Assembly (NCBI GenBank): GCA_963663775.1
Contig: OY760624.1
Span: forward strand, 1,116,001 to 1,180,000
Direction: 5' to 3'
Source: G963663775 sp963663775
GTDB lineage: Bacteria > Bacillota > Clostridia > Oscillospirales > Butyricicoccaceae
DNA: 64,000 nt
In this document: in pieces, positions 7,477 to 16,173 of the stretch
Layout: every line of letters begins with the position of its first letter
How positions within the stretch are numbered: the first letter of the stretch is position 1
The notes under the pieces: model-generated
What the model was told of the DNA's origin: nothing
Seen by the model: only the letters and a program-made list of their open reading frames with translations
Databases searched by the model: none
Made by a program: the position numbers and the translations under genes

Positions 7477-8988
7477 ATGGAGTGTCCAAACTGTAAAAAT
7501 CCCTTGTCTGCGCAGGACACCGTTTGCAGACAATGCGGGGCGCTGGTACCGCAATATGATGCGCCGGAAGGCTTTCTCTATGATAAGGACAGCGGGATGT
7601 ATTATCGAATGGAGTATACGCCGGAGGGACAGGCGGTCGGTGCAACTTGGTTTGACAGCATCAGCGGAGAATATCAGCAGGTAGCCTATGACACACCGCC
7701 GCAGGAAGAAGCGCCGCAAGAAATATCGCCGCTGCAAGAACCTGTGATGCCGCAGGAAGCAACGCCGCAGTCAGCAGAAGCATCTGCGCCCTCGAAGGAC
7801 ATTTCCGTGCAAATGGAGGCCGATTCCGCAGCGATACCCGAAGGATTTGTACAGGATGCTAGCAGCGGCTACTATTATCAGGAGAGCCAAGCAGTGGACA
7901 ATCAGACGGGTCAGCCGCTGCGGGCGATTACTTGGTTTTACCCGCAAACAGGGCAGTATGAGCGTGTGGAATATCCGCTGGAGAATCCGCAAGCACCCAC
8001 CACACAGGCGGAATACGCTGCAGTCGGCGCACAGACACCCCGTTTGCAGCAGAAAAAAATCATCTGGATTGCGGTTGGGGTGGTTGTGCTGCTGCTCCTG
8101 CTTGGGTTGGGGGTTCTTTGCTGGAAAATGGGGTGGCTGCCCCAACAGCAAACCAATCGCACAGCGCCGTCCGCCACGGTGACAACCACACAGAAGGATG
8201 ACGAAACTACCACGCAGGCGGTGCAGGAGAACGCACAAACGACACAGCGTGCCGAGGAGGACATCACATCGAGCCAATCGGACACTGCTTCGCAGGCAGA
8301 GGATGCCACGCCAAACGATACGCTGGCGATAAATTCGCTGGAGGATTTGCAGACTGCGCTGCTGCAGCTGAAGATAAAAATTGCAGCAGGCACGGTAACC
8401 GAGCAGGAACAGCAGGCGTTTGAGCAGGCAGTCGAGCAATTTATCGAGGTACATCCAGAGCAAGCGGCTCAAATTGAGCAAGTGCTCGCCACGCAGGACA
8501 CAGCCGCCACGCAGCAGGAACCTGCCGAGGAAGCGCAGCCGTCTTTGCGCAATTGGGAGCAATGCGAGCTAACGGTTTCGGCATCCTCTACCCTGCCGCC
8601 TTCTGCAAACTATGACTATACGGCTGCCAATATATTGGATGGAGATGCAAATACCGCATGGGTCGAAGGGGCAGCAGGGTATGGCATAGGCGAATGGGTC
8701 ATGCTGCGCACCGTCAGCGGGGAAACCGCACATTTGCAGGAGCTGCGCATTCGCACAGGGTATCAGCGCACAGACACCACCTATTTTGCAAATGCCCGTG
8801 TCAAGGATATTGCCGTGGAGTTTTCAGATGGCAGCCGTGTAAACTATACCCTGGCAGATGACAGGGCATGGCAGAGCATTCCGCTGGAAGGAACGACTGA
8901 CACCAGTTCTGTTAAAATCATCATTCGTTCTATTTATGCAGGTTCGAAATATCAAGATACCTGTTTGGGAGGTGTTGTCTGCCGCTGA
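7477..8988 (+). CDS. Zinc-ribbon membrane protein with C-terminal discoidin/NADase-type glycan-binding-like domain
   Basis: 503 residues. Residues 3-21 form a CxxC...CxxC zinc ribbon. Residues 28-70 and about 121-169 are two copies of a short aromatic repeat of pattern PEGF-x-x-D-x-x-SG-x-YY ... TWF-x4-G-x-Y-x-x-V-x-Y. A single hydrophobic segment (about 189-212, WIAVGVVVLLLLLGLGVL) is followed by a Thr/Gln-rich linker, a helical stretch rich in Glu/Gln and, from about residue 350, a jelly-roll-like domain (NILDGDANTAWVEG, LRIRTGYQ) like the NADase-type glycan-binding/F5-8 type C family. Predicted topology is zinc ribbon inside and glycan-binding domain outside. It is the first of four same-strand genes. 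RBS GGGGAG precedes the ATG. Function unknown. Confidence 0.75.
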   Translation: MECPNCKNPLSAQDTVCRQCGALVPQYDAPEGFLYDKDSGMYYRMEYTPEGQAVGATWFDSISGEYQQVAYDTPPQEEAPQEISPLQEPVMPQEATPQSAEASAPSKDISVQMEADSAAIPEGFVQDASSGYYYQESQAVDNQTGQPLRAITWFYPQTGQYERVEYPLENPQAPTTQAEYAAVGAQTPRLQQKKIIWIAVGVVVLLLLLGLGVLCWKMGWLPQQQTNRTAPSATVTTTQKDDETTTQAVQENAQTTQRAEEDITSSQSDTASQAEDATPNDTLAINSLEDLQTALLQLKIKIAAGTVTEQEQQAFEQAVEQFIEVHPEQAAQIEQVLATQDTAATQQEPAEEAQPSLRNWEQCELTVSASSTLPPSANYDYTAANILDGDANTAWVEGAAGYGIGEWVMLRTVSGETAHLQELRIRTGYQRTDTTYFANARVKDIAVEFSDGSRVNYTLADDRAWQSIPLEGTTDTSSVKIIIRSIYAGSKYQDTCLGGVVCR

Positions 8989-9057
8989 GTGTCATTTGGG
9001 CGTATTCCTTTGGACAAACATTTGCAAAAGAGTCATTCATACAAGGAGGATTTTCCA

Positions 9058-9924
9058 ATGCCAGGCAATATTTTATCGCTCCCCGGCTCTTCCATTGAGT
9101 TGAGCGAAGGGGAAACATTGGTGCGGCAGTATCACATTACCACCAACAAAAAACCGAAAGCCCGTGGTGACGTTGCCGTCACCAACAAGCGCATTATCTA
9201 TCAAGGCAAGGGCAAAACCAGTACCATCGTCAAGGAAGTGCCGATTGAATCGGTTTCCGCTATCAATACATATTACGGAAGCGGTTTTAAGTTTGGACTG
9301 CTGCTGCTGGGGATTGTTTGTATCATCGTGGGCATTGTGGGTATCGTCACCATTGTGATGCCCATTTTGGGGTTTGTTTTGGGTGCGCTGTGCTTTGCCA
9401 ACAGCTTTAATTCCGGCTACAGCCTTAGCATCAAATCCTCGGCGGTGTCCGGCACGGGCATTGCTGTGGGTGCATCTGACATCAGTATTTCAAATGGCGG
9501 ATTGCTCAGCAATTTGTTCTCCACCAGCGGGCAGGGGGCTGCGCTGGCACTCAACGCCGCCCCCACGAAAGAGGCACTGCAGATGATGAACGAACTGGGT
9601 GCCATCGTACTGGATTTGAAAACCATGGGAGACCGTGCCGTGGAAAAATGGAGCAGTTATGCGGCGCAGCCGGTCAACACCTCTGTGCTGAATGCAACCC
9701 TACGCTCTGCAATGCCGGACTTGAGTGCCATTAAGGAGAGCATTCCAAACATCACCATCACACCGAAAACACCGCAGCCGCAGCAATATCCTGCAAGTCA
9801 GTCGCCTGCCGCACCGACCCCGCCGCAGCGGCAGGCACCCCCACCGCCGCCGCCACCGCAGCGCATGGCTGCACCCATGCCGCCGCAGCCGTCTGCGCAG
9901 GAAGATAAAGGGTTTTTCTCATGA
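9058..9924 (+). CDS. PH-like (bPH) membrane protein with proline-rich tail
   Basis: About 288 residues. The ATG at 9058 follows AAGGAGG and was preferred over an in-frame upstream start. Residues about 15-70 have the bacterial PH pattern (GDVAVTNKRIIYQGKG, then IPIESV-like text), as in PF03703/PF14470 proteins. Two adjacent hydrophobic segments (about 82-120) follow. The last 45 residues are Pro/Gln-rich with runs of prolines, a likely flexible or protein-binding tail. Its stop overlaps the ATG of the ATPase gene by 4 bp (ATGA), so the two are coupled. A membrane anchor or scaffold for that ATPase is a reasonable inference. No known named family beyond the PH-like domain. Confidence 0.75.
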   Translation: MPGNILSLPGSSIELSEGETLVRQYHITTNKKPKARGDVAVTNKRIIYQGKGKTSTIVKEVPIESVSAINTYYGSGFKFGLLLLGIVCIIVGIVGIVTIVMPILGFVLGALCFANSFNSGYSLSIKSSAVSGTGIAVGASDISISNGGLLSNLFSTSGQGAALALNAAPTKEALQMMNELGAIVLDLKTMGDRAVEKWSSYAAQPVNTSVLNATLRSAMPDLSAIKESIPNITITPKTPQPQQYPASQSPAAPTPPQRQAPPPPPPPQRMAAPMPPQPSAQEDKGFFS

Positions 9925-11228
9925 TGTATCAAGCGGTGCTGGAGGGGCAGCAGCTACAGAATCTTGCCCCGGGGACCGTCATTGGCAAAGGCAAGGCACC
10001 GCGCGGGATTCGTGGACAGGACAACACTGGCATTGTGATTGACCCCACGATGCTGGGCAAGCATATCCTTGCGCTGGGTGCAATCGGCAGCGGCAAATCC
10101 AATTTGATTTACCATTTGATTCGTGGTGTGGTGCTGGATAGCATCACACCCGAGGATGTGGTGATTTTCTTTGATGCCAAAGGCGATTATTTGCAGGAAT
10201 TTTATCGTCCGGGGGACTATGTCATTGGCAACCAGAAACGCATCGCTTCGGATAAAAATGTGGTGTTTTGGAACATCTTTGAGGATATTCTGGTGACACC
10301 GGAGGATGAGCGGATGGAAACTGTGCGAGAAGTGGGGACATCCATTTTCAAAAAGCACATCGACAATTCCCAAAGCCCTGGGTTTATCATGGGGGCACGG
10401 GATATTTTCTGTGCACTGATTGTTGCTTTTTTGCGGGACAGCGAACGAAACGGAAAGGCCTATCACAATCGCTTTCTCAAGAATGCCTTCAACAGCGCAA
10501 ATGCCAAGGTGATTCGGGAAAAATTGCAGCAATATCGCGACCTTTCTTGGGCAACCAGCTATATCATGAGTGAAAACAGTGCCACCACACAGAGCTATCT
10601 CTCCCCCTTGTTTACGGTGGCGCAGGAATTGTTTGTCGGCTCCTTTGCAGAGCAGGGCAATTTTTCGATGCGCCGTGCGGTGCAGGAAAAAGGCGGGAAA
10701 AGCATCTTTTTGGAGTATGATGTGGCATCAGGCAATACATTAGAGGCGATTTATACCGTTCTGATTGACCTTGCCATGAAAGAGGCGTTGGGGCAGGGAA
10801 AACCAAAGGGAAATGTGTATTTTATTTTAGATGAATTCCCCCTCATTCCAAAGCTCAATTATATGGACAATGCGCTGAATTTTGGGCGTTCCTTGGGCGT
10901 GAAGGTGATTGCGGGCATTCAAAATGTTGGACAGGTAGAAAATACCTACACGCAGCCCTTGGCGCATAGTCTGCTATCTGGCTTTGGCACGATGTTTGCG
11001 TTTCGCTTGTTTGACGAAAAGAGCCGGCGCATCATTGGGGACCGACATGGTCGCAACCGAAAGCAAATCAGCATTATGGCAACCGCCTCCTACAAGGGGA
11101 TGCAGGAGCAAATTGTAGACGGCAGTGCTGTTGAGGATTGGGATGTCACGAAACTGGACATTGGACAGTGTATTGTGTCCATGGCAAGCGAAGAACCGTT
11201 TCGATTCTATCCGGTTTTGTATCAATAA
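9921..11228 (+). CDS. TraD/VirD4/HerA-like P-loop ATPase (TraM-recognition type)
   Basis: 435 residues, soluble, with no membrane segment. Walker A is GAIGSGKS at residues 53-60. DAKGDYLQEF is the second conserved block. Walker B is VYFILDEFPLIPKL. The downstream GVKVIAGIQNVGQVENTY and LLSGFGTMFAFRLFDEKSRRIIG blocks are typical of type IV coupling proteins and the TraM-recognition domain. VirD4-type proteins usually carry two N-terminal membrane helices, absent here; the upstream PH-like protein may supply the membrane contact. No relaxase, VirB4 or pilus gene is nearby, so this is not an obvious conjugation module. Its likely act is ATP-driven movement of DNA or protein at the membrane; the substrate is unknown. 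Confidence 0.85.
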   Translation: MMYQAVLEGQQLQNLAPGTVIGKGKAPRGIRGQDNTGIVIDPTMLGKHILALGAIGSGKSNLIYHLIRGVVLDSITPEDVVIFFDAKGDYLQEFYRPGDYVIGNQKRIASDKNVVFWNIFEDILVTPEDERMETVREVGTSIFKKHIDNSQSPGFIMGARDIFCALIVAFLRDSERNGKAYHNRFLKNAFNSANAKVIREKLQQYRDLSWATSYIMSENSATTQSYLSPLFTVAQELFVGSFAEQGNFSMRRAVQEKGGKSIFLEYDVASGNTLEAIYTVLIDLAMKEALGQGKPKGNVYFILDEFPLIPKLNYMDNALNFGRSLGVKVIAGIQNVGQVENTYTQPLAHSLLSGFGTMFAFRLFDEKSRRIIGDRHGRNRKQISIMATASYKGMQEQIVDGSAVEDWDVTKLDIGQCIVSMASEEPFRFYPVLYQ

Positions 11229-11259
11229 GGCATGATGGAGCGAAAGGGAGGCTGTTTGC

Positions 11260-11922
11260 ATGGCAGAGCAATATGATATGCAAGAGGACGAGCGATACGA
11301 CCTCTGGGCAGAAACAGACCAGATGGAGGATGGAACGGCAGAAATGAGCCAGTTTGCGCTTGAAAATGCACAGGCAGATGCTGAAGCCGGATATTTTGGT
11401 GACAGTCATGTGTCGGATGCGGACGCTGGCTCCTTCGGCAATGCGGAGGACAGCAATGCGGATGCTGGGTTTTTGGGAAGCATAGATGCTTCGGATGAAG
11501 ATGCGGGATGGCTGGGCAATGAGGATGTGGCGGCGAGCGAGATTGGCTGCTGGGGCAATGAGGACACCACGCAGGACACGTATGAGGCGATGTCTGCGGG
11601 GCAAGATGAGGATGCAAATACCGCTTGGGATAGTGATGCGGCAGACAATACAGACTATATGGAGCAGAATGCAGCCAGCTTTGATGCCGAAATATTCAAC
11701 GAAGAGGGCGGTTGGGATGCGGGTGTGTTCAACGAAGAGGGCGGCTGGGATGCGGGCGTATTCAATGAAGAAGGCGGCTGGGATGCCGGCATTGTTGACG
11801 CAGACTATGGCTGGGATACGGTCGAATCCTTTGCGGGAGAGGGCGTATGGAGTGCATGGGGTGACACGGCGGACACCGTTTCGGATGTCGATTATCTGGA
11901 AGATGAAAATGCGGCCTATTAG
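11260..11922 (+). CDS. Acidic, tryptophan-rich tandem-repeat protein
   Basis: 220 residues, strongly acidic (Asp/Glu) and low in Lys/Arg. Residues about 44-108 hold roughly five 12-13-residue units of pattern x-x-AG-aromatic/x-G-N/D/S (for example ADAGFLGSIDASD, EDAGWLGNEDVAA). Residues about 146-180 hold three near-perfect 11-residue units FNEEGGWDAGV, encoded by a 33-bp DNA tandem repeat at about 11695-11793. No signal peptide or membrane segment. It lies 31 bp after the ATPase gene with its own GGGAGG, so it is probably the last gene of the four-gene cassette. No family recognised; a repeat of this kind could be an adaptor or a substrate of the ATPase. Confidence 0.7.
   Translation: MAEQYDMQEDERYDLWAETDQMEDGTAEMSQFALENAQADAEAGYFGDSHVSDADAGSFGNAEDSNADAGFLGSIDASDEDAGWLGNEDVAASEIGCWGNEDTTQDTYEAMSAGQDEDANTAWDSDAADNTDYMEQNAASFDAEIFNEEGGWDAGVFNEEGGWDAGVFNEEGGWDAGIVDADYGWDTVESFAGEGVWSAWGDTADTVSDVDYLEDENAAY
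11695..11793 (+). repeat. 33-bp tandem repeat, three units, inside the acidic protein gene
   Basis: Three consecutive units each encode FNEEGGWDAG plus V or I. The units differ only by scattered, mostly silent changes, which indicates recent repeat expansion under protein-level selection. Confidence 0.85.
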
Positions 11923-11980
11923 GGCGATGTTTCCCGTGTGTTTGGGAAAAATGTGTGCAGATTCTTATATAGGGGATAGA

Positions 11981-12026
11981 AAAGACACCGTAAAGCCTGC
12001 GTGTGGCGGCATGGGGTGTCTTTTTT
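11981..12026 (+). terminator. Intrinsic terminator after the four-gene cassette
   Basis: AAAGACACC (11981-11989) pairs with GGTGTCTTT (12015-12023), followed by a T run to 12026. It closes the cassette about 60 bp after the last stop. The rest of the 11923-12325 gap holds the lacI promoter and operator and no supported gene. Confidence 0.75.
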
Positions 12027-12222
12027 GTGCGTGTGGCAGATAGAAAAACTGCTGCAGCAATCGGGATTGTTTTGTGATGGCAGATACAAAATAGCGGTCG
12101 ATTTGTGTAGGGAGTGCACAGAAATCCCACAAAGGCATATGGCAAAAAGGCTGAAAAAGCAGAGGGTTTTCCGTAAACCTTTACAAAATTGCGTATCTCC
12201 GTGAAAAATCAGCAAGGCAGGA

Positions 12223-12251
12223 TTGACAAACGCTAAAAATGCAGTCATAAT
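12223..12251 (+). promoter_or_regulatory. Sigma-A type promoter of the first lacI gene
   Basis: TTGACA at 12223-12228, a 17-nt spacer and CATAAT at 12246-12251. The operator palindrome begins 17 nt further on, at about +10, consistent with autorepression. Confidence 0.75.
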
Positions 12252-12267
12252 AACATCATCAGCTAAA

Positions 12268-12279
12268 GAGTACGCACTC
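12268..12279. promoter_or_regulatory. LacI-type operator (GAGTACGCACTC)
   Basis: One mismatch from the palindrome GAGTACGTACTC that recurs at 13511, 13553 and 27140. It has the even-length, central C-G form of LacI-family operators. It lies just downstream of the lacI promoter. Confidence 0.7.
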
Positions 12280-12325
12280 TCTATTAGTTTGAGGCGCAAG
12301 TAGGAACTTATGGAAGGGCTCTTAA

Positions 12326-13360
12326 ATGAAAGTAACAATCAAGGAAATTGCAGCAATGGCAGGGGTGCACCCCTCAACCGTCGATAAAGTACTGCATAAC
12401 CGTATTGGTGTGAGTGATGAAGTGCGTAAGCGTGTGAAAGAAATCATCGACCAAGTGGAATACAGTCCGAATCCAGTGGGACGTGCCCTGCAAAAGCAGC
12501 GAGTGACCTTTCGGATTGCAGCGGTTTTGGTCAATGTCGATGCAAAGGACTATCTGCAAAGAGGACTGGAGCGACAAACCCGCCGCTGGACAGGATTTGA
12601 TGTGCAGCTCACGTATTACGAAACATCCTTTCGCAATATTACGGAGCAGGCACAAATCATTGAAACGCTCATTGATGAGCACGTGGACGGCATTATTTTA
12701 AGCCCCATCAATTCGTATGCGGTGCGCAGAGCGGTTGACCACGCCATAGCGGCAGGGATACCGGTCATCACCACCAATTCGGATTTGGAAAACAGTCGGC
12801 GCACTTGTTATGTTGGGCAGGATGGCTCCCGTGCAGCACGGGTTGCGGGGCGCTTAATGGGTGAGTTCCTAGGAGGGCAAGGAAAAGTTGCCGTGGTAAC
12901 CAGTTCTATCGATTCGGAGCACAACAGCTATTATGTTCGGGTGCGTGAGCAAGAATTTATCACATTTTTGCAGGGCGAATATCCAAACATCGAAATCGTA
13001 GAATGGCTGGAAAGCATGGAAGACCCACAGATTACATTTTCCAAAACGAAGAAGCTGCTGGAGAAATATCCGGCACTGAGCGGCATCTATATCACCTGCG
13101 GCGGCGTGGCCGAGGTCGGTCGTGCACTGCGTGAAACGGGGCGTGACAAGAGAGTAAAGGTGCTGTGTTTTGAAGACTATCCGGAAATTTTGGATCTGAT
13201 GCGAGAGGGAATGATTACCTGCACGCTGGCAAGTGAACTGGAGAAGCAGGGTGAGCTTCCGCTTCGCATTTTGATGGAATATTTGGTTTATGGAAATAAG
13301 CCAACCGAAGAAAAAATCTTTACAGAGATTAAAATGCTGGTCAAAGAAAACTTGGTGTAA
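12326..13360 (+). CDS. LacI-family transcriptional regulator (regulator of the first inositol-type operon)
   Basis: 344 residues. The N-terminal LacI helix-turn-helix is clear (TIKEIAAMAGVHPSTVDKVLHN, then hinge region SPNPVGRALQKQ). The effector domain is of the periplasmic-binding-protein fold (IIETLIDEHVDGIILSPIN, AIAAGIPVITTNSD), as in regulators that bind the transported sugar. It is followed by the ABC importer operon on the same strand. A recurring 12-bp palindrome lies at its own promoter, upstream of the operon (three sites) and in the promoter of the IolT-like transporter at 27140, so it probably represses all three until its ligand (perhaps an inositol) is present. Specificity is inferred from the neighbours. 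Confidence 0.9.
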   Translation: MKVTIKEIAAMAGVHPSTVDKVLHNRIGVSDEVRKRVKEIIDQVEYSPNPVGRALQKQRVTFRIAAVLVNVDAKDYLQRGLERQTRRWTGFDVQLTYYETSFRNITEQAQIIETLIDEHVDGIILSPINSYAVRRAVDHAIAAGIPVITTNSDLENSRRTCYVGQDGSRAARVAGRLMGEFLGGQGKVAVVTSSIDSEHNSYYVRVREQEFITFLQGEYPNIEIVEWLESMEDPQITFSKTKKLLEKYPALSGIYITCGGVAEVGRALRETGRDKRVKVLCFEDYPEILDLMREGMITCTLASELEKQGELPLRILMEYLVYGNKPTEEKIFTEIKMLVKENLV

Positions 13361-13422
13361 ACGGCGCATATTCTTTTGCAAATTTCTGAAAGGAAGTTTG
13401 CAAAAAGCCTTTACCAAAGAAC

Positions 13423-13434
13423 GAGAACGTACTC
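13423..13434. promoter_or_regulatory. LacI-type operator (GAGAACGTACTC)
   Basis: Imperfect copy of the GAGTACGTACTC palindrome between lacI and the importer operon, 88 bp upstream of the perfect copy (start to start). It could allow looping between sites. Confidence 0.55.
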
Positions 13435-13507
13435 TAAACCATGAAATAGTTTGGATTTCATCAGAAGAACACGTTGCGTGACAACGCAGCGTATATTTTG
13501 GACAATG

Positions 13508-13525
13508 AAAGAGTACGTACTCTTT
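13508..13525. promoter_or_regulatory. LacI-type operator, 18-bp perfect palindrome
   Basis: The core GAGTACGTACTC is extended on both sides by AAA/TTT to a perfect 18-bp palindrome, about 85 bp before the ATPase start. It is the strongest of the set. Confidence 0.75.
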
Positions 13526-13551
13526 TAGAAGTATATTTTTTTCGTTTATTG

Positions 13552-13574
13552 CGAGTGCGTACTCGTTGTAAAAT
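13552..13574 (+). promoter_or_regulatory. Operator overlapping a candidate -10 region of the inositol-type operon, copy 1
   Basis: CGAGTGCGTACTCG (13552-13565) is a near-copy of the operator. TAAAAT at 13569-13574 is a plausible -10, with only a weak -35 (TTTATT at 13545, 18-nt spacer). In this model the operator fills the spacer, a classical repression position. Confidence 0.55.
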
Positions 13575-13608
13575 AGAGCGTGTGAAAAGAAGGAGGATAT
13601 CAAAGCGT

Positions 13609-15126
13609 ATGAAAGGACAAAGCACGGAATATGTGCTGGAGATGCAAAACATCGTCAAAGTATTTCCGGGGGTGCGCGCACTGGATGGCGTGAATCTGAA
13701 GGTACGTCCTGGAAAGGTGCATGTCATCTGCGGTGAAAACGGAGCAGGCAAATCGACTTTGATGAAGGTCATCAACGGCACGTATGTCGCAGACGAAGGC
13801 GAAATGTACTTCAAGGGCAAGTCTGTTGGCGCACATACGGTTCAAGATACGATTCAAATGGGGATAGCAATGATTTATCAAGAACTGAATCCGGTTCTGG
13901 ATATGACGGTTGCAGAAAATGTTTATCTTGGACGAGAACCGATGAAGGGTGTGTTTGTGGACTACGGCAAGCTGTACCAAGACACACAGGAACTGCTGGA
14001 TAAACTGAATATTCCATACAATGCGCATCAAAAAATGCGGGAGCTTTCGATTGCAGGACATCAGCTGATTGAGATTGCAAAAGCGATTTCGATGAATGCT
14101 TCGGTCATTATTATGGACGAACCATCCTCAGCGATAGCCGATGCGGAAATCGAAGTGCTGTTCGGACAGATTTTTGCACTCCGTGAGCAGGACGTTGCGA
14201 TTTTGTACATCACGCATAAGATGGATGAAATTTTCCGCATCGCAGACGATATTACTGTCATTCGTGACGGACGCTGGATTGATACCGACCTCGCCAGCGA
14301 ATATGATGCCAACAAGTTGGTGTCACTCATGGTTGGCCGTGAAATCAGCAACGTTTTCCCGAAGGAAACCGATATTCCGATTGGGGACGTGGTGCTGGAT
14401 GTCAAGAACTTCACGCAGGAGAAGAACGATGGCGGACGCTTCCGCAACATCAATTTCCAGCTGCGTGCCGGTGAAATTCTCGGCTTTGCCGGCTTGGTTG
14501 GCGCAGGACGCAGCGAGCTGATGCGTGCCTTGTTTGGGCTCGACCCGGTTTCCTCCGGTGAAGTATTCCTGAATGGTAAAAAGCTCAATATCAAGCACAC
14601 CTCCGATGCCATTCGAGAAGGCATTGCGATGATTAACGAAGACCGCAAGGGCTATGGCTTGGTTTTGGAGCGCAGCATCCATGAAAATACCGCATTGGTC
14701 AATCTGGATAAGTTCGTTAAGGGCGGCTTGATTGATGATAAGGCAATTGATGCAAAGGTTGACGAGATGGTAAAGCTGTTGCAAATCAAAATTGCCAACC
14801 AGAATGTTGAAGCGAGAACGCTGTCCGGCGGCAATCAGCAGAAGGTTGTTTTGGCAAAGTGGCTGATTGGGGACGTGAAGGTTATCATTTTGGATGAACC
14901 AACCCGTGGCATTGATGTCGGCGCAAAAAGTGAGATTCATAAACTGATGTGTAAATTTGCACGGCAGGGCATGGCAATCATCATGATTTCCTCTGAATTA
15001 CCGGAAATTCTGGGCATGAGCGACCGTGTTGTGGTCATGCAGGAGGGACAAATCAACGGCGTTTTAGAGCGTGCAGACGCAACACAAGAAAGCATTATGT
15101 ATCTTGCAACGAAGGGGAGAGGTTAA
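13609..15126 (+). CDS. Inositol/sugar ABC transporter ATP-binding protein, copy 1
   Basis: 505 residues from the ATG at 13609. An in-frame start at 13474 was rejected because AGGAGG lies just before 13609 and because the second copy begins at the same residue. Two nucleotide-binding domains: Walker A GENGAGKST and Walker B IIMDEPSSAI in the first, LSGGNQQKVVL and IILDEPTRGIDVG in the second. It powers the importer formed with the permease and lipoprotein that follow. The protein is identical to the copy at 33390 except for one residue (REQDVAIL here, REQGVAIL there). The Asp lies shortly before the first-domain switch region ITHKMDE. RbsA/MglA/IatA type; inositol is inferred from the operon. 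Confidence 0.92.
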   Translation: MKGQSTEYVLEMQNIVKVFPGVRALDGVNLKVRPGKVHVICGENGAGKSTLMKVINGTYVADEGEMYFKGKSVGAHTVQDTIQMGIAMIYQELNPVLDMTVAENVYLGREPMKGVFVDYGKLYQDTQELLDKLNIPYNAHQKMRELSIAGHQLIEIAKAISMNASVIIMDEPSSAIADAEIEVLFGQIFALREQDVAILYITHKMDEIFRIADDITVIRDGRWIDTDLASEYDANKLVSLMVGREISNVFPKETDIPIGDVVLDVKNFTQEKNDGGRFRNINFQLRAGEILGFAGLVGAGRSELMRALFGLDPVSSGEVFLNGKKLNIKHTSDAIREGIAMINEDRKGYGLVLERSIHENTALVNLDKFVKGGLIDDKAIDAKVDEMVKLLQIKIANQNVEARTLSGGNQQKVVLAKWLIGDVKVIILDEPTRGIDVGAKSEIHKLMCKFARQGMAIIMISSELPEILGMSDRVVVMQEGQINGVLERADATQESIMYLATKGRG

Positions 15127-15128
15127 AA

Positions 15129-16100
15129 ATGGGTCAATCTACGGAAAAGAAAAGTTTGAATTTTGGCGCACTTTACGGAAAGTACGGCATCTTCATCATT
15201 TTAGTGGTTATTTTTGCACTGTCCAGTATTGGTGTAAAAGGGTTTTTGAGCGAATACAACCTTTCGAGCGTGCTGCTGGCTATCACCTGTACAACAGTGC
15301 TTTCGTTCGGTGCAACGTTCATCATCATTTTGGGACACATTAACGTAGCGTATGGTTCAGAAATTGCACTCATCGGCTGTGTGGCATGTATGGTTGCAGT
15401 TGCGACCGGCAGCACATTGATGGCAGTGCTCGTGGGCGTGTTGCTGGGTATAGTGTTTGGTTCTCTGAACGGCTTTATCATCACAAAGTTTGGGATTCCG
15501 GCATTTATCATGACTTTGGCACTGACTGAAGCCGCACGCGGCGGCGCAGTTATCGTGACCAAGGGTCAGACCATCTCCGGTCTGCCGACCTCCTTCACGG
15601 CACTCGGACAGGGCTATATCGGACCATTTCCGATTGCGGTAGTGATCATGCTCGTGTTATTCGCACTTTGCTGGGTTTTGCTCAACAAGACCAAGTTTGG
15701 TCGTTACATTTATGCAGTAGGCGGCAACATCAATGCGGCAGAAGCGTCTGGTATCAAATCCAAGCAGGTTGTACTCAAGGCATTCATTTTGGACGGCATT
15801 TTGACCGGTATCGCAGGCATTTTGCTGATGGCACGCATGAACTCTGGTGTACCTGGCGCAGGTGTTACCTATGAATTCGATGCGATTACAGCGGTTGTTG
15901 TTGGCGGTACATCTTTGGCAGGCGGCTCGGGTACCTTGGTGGGCACTATTTTCGGTGCATTCATCGTTGGTATCATCAACAACGTGCAGACCCTGCTCGG
16001 CGTGGACTCCAACATCCAGCGTATTGTAAAGGGCTGCATTATTTTGGCGGCAGTTATCATTGACGTTGTCACCAAGAATGCGGCAAAGAAGTCCAAGTAA
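15129..16100 (+). CDS. Inositol/sugar ABC transporter permease, copy 1
   Basis: 323 residues, BPD_transp_2 family, with the conserved FGATFIIILGHINVAYGSE loop and C-terminal GGTSLAGGSGTLVG. It starts 2 nt after the ATPase stop, with GAAGGGGAGAGG as ribosome site. It differs from the copy at 34910 at only three residues (GAGVT/S, FGAF/I, VTKN/S), and silent differences are clustered in two patches rather than spread evenly, suggesting gene conversion. It probably acts as a homodimer because only one permease is present in this operon. Confidence 0.92.
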   Translation: MGQSTEKKSLNFGALYGKYGIFIILVVIFALSSIGVKGFLSEYNLSSVLLAITCTTVLSFGATFIIILGHINVAYGSEIALIGCVACMVAVATGSTLMAVLVGVLLGIVFGSLNGFIITKFGIPAFIMTLALTEAARGGAVIVTKGQTISGLPTSFTALGQGYIGPFPIAVVIMLVLFALCWVLLNKTKFGRYIYAVGGNINAAEASGIKSKQVVLKAFILDGILTGIAGILLMARMNSGVPGAGVTYEFDAITAVVVGGTSLAGGSGTLVGTIFGAFIVGIINNVQTLLGVDSNIQRIVKGCIILAAVIIDVVTKNAAKKSK

Positions 16101-16173
16101 GCAAAACATGCGGCGCAAAGGCGTGCAAACGCTTGTGTGATAGAACAAACAAGAGAAAACGGAGGAAAGAATT

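Noticed and set aside
13474..13608. In-frame N-terminal extension of the copy 1 ATPase
   Set aside because: It would translate through the operators and candidate promoter, the RBS is at 13592-13597, and copy 2 shares no such extension.
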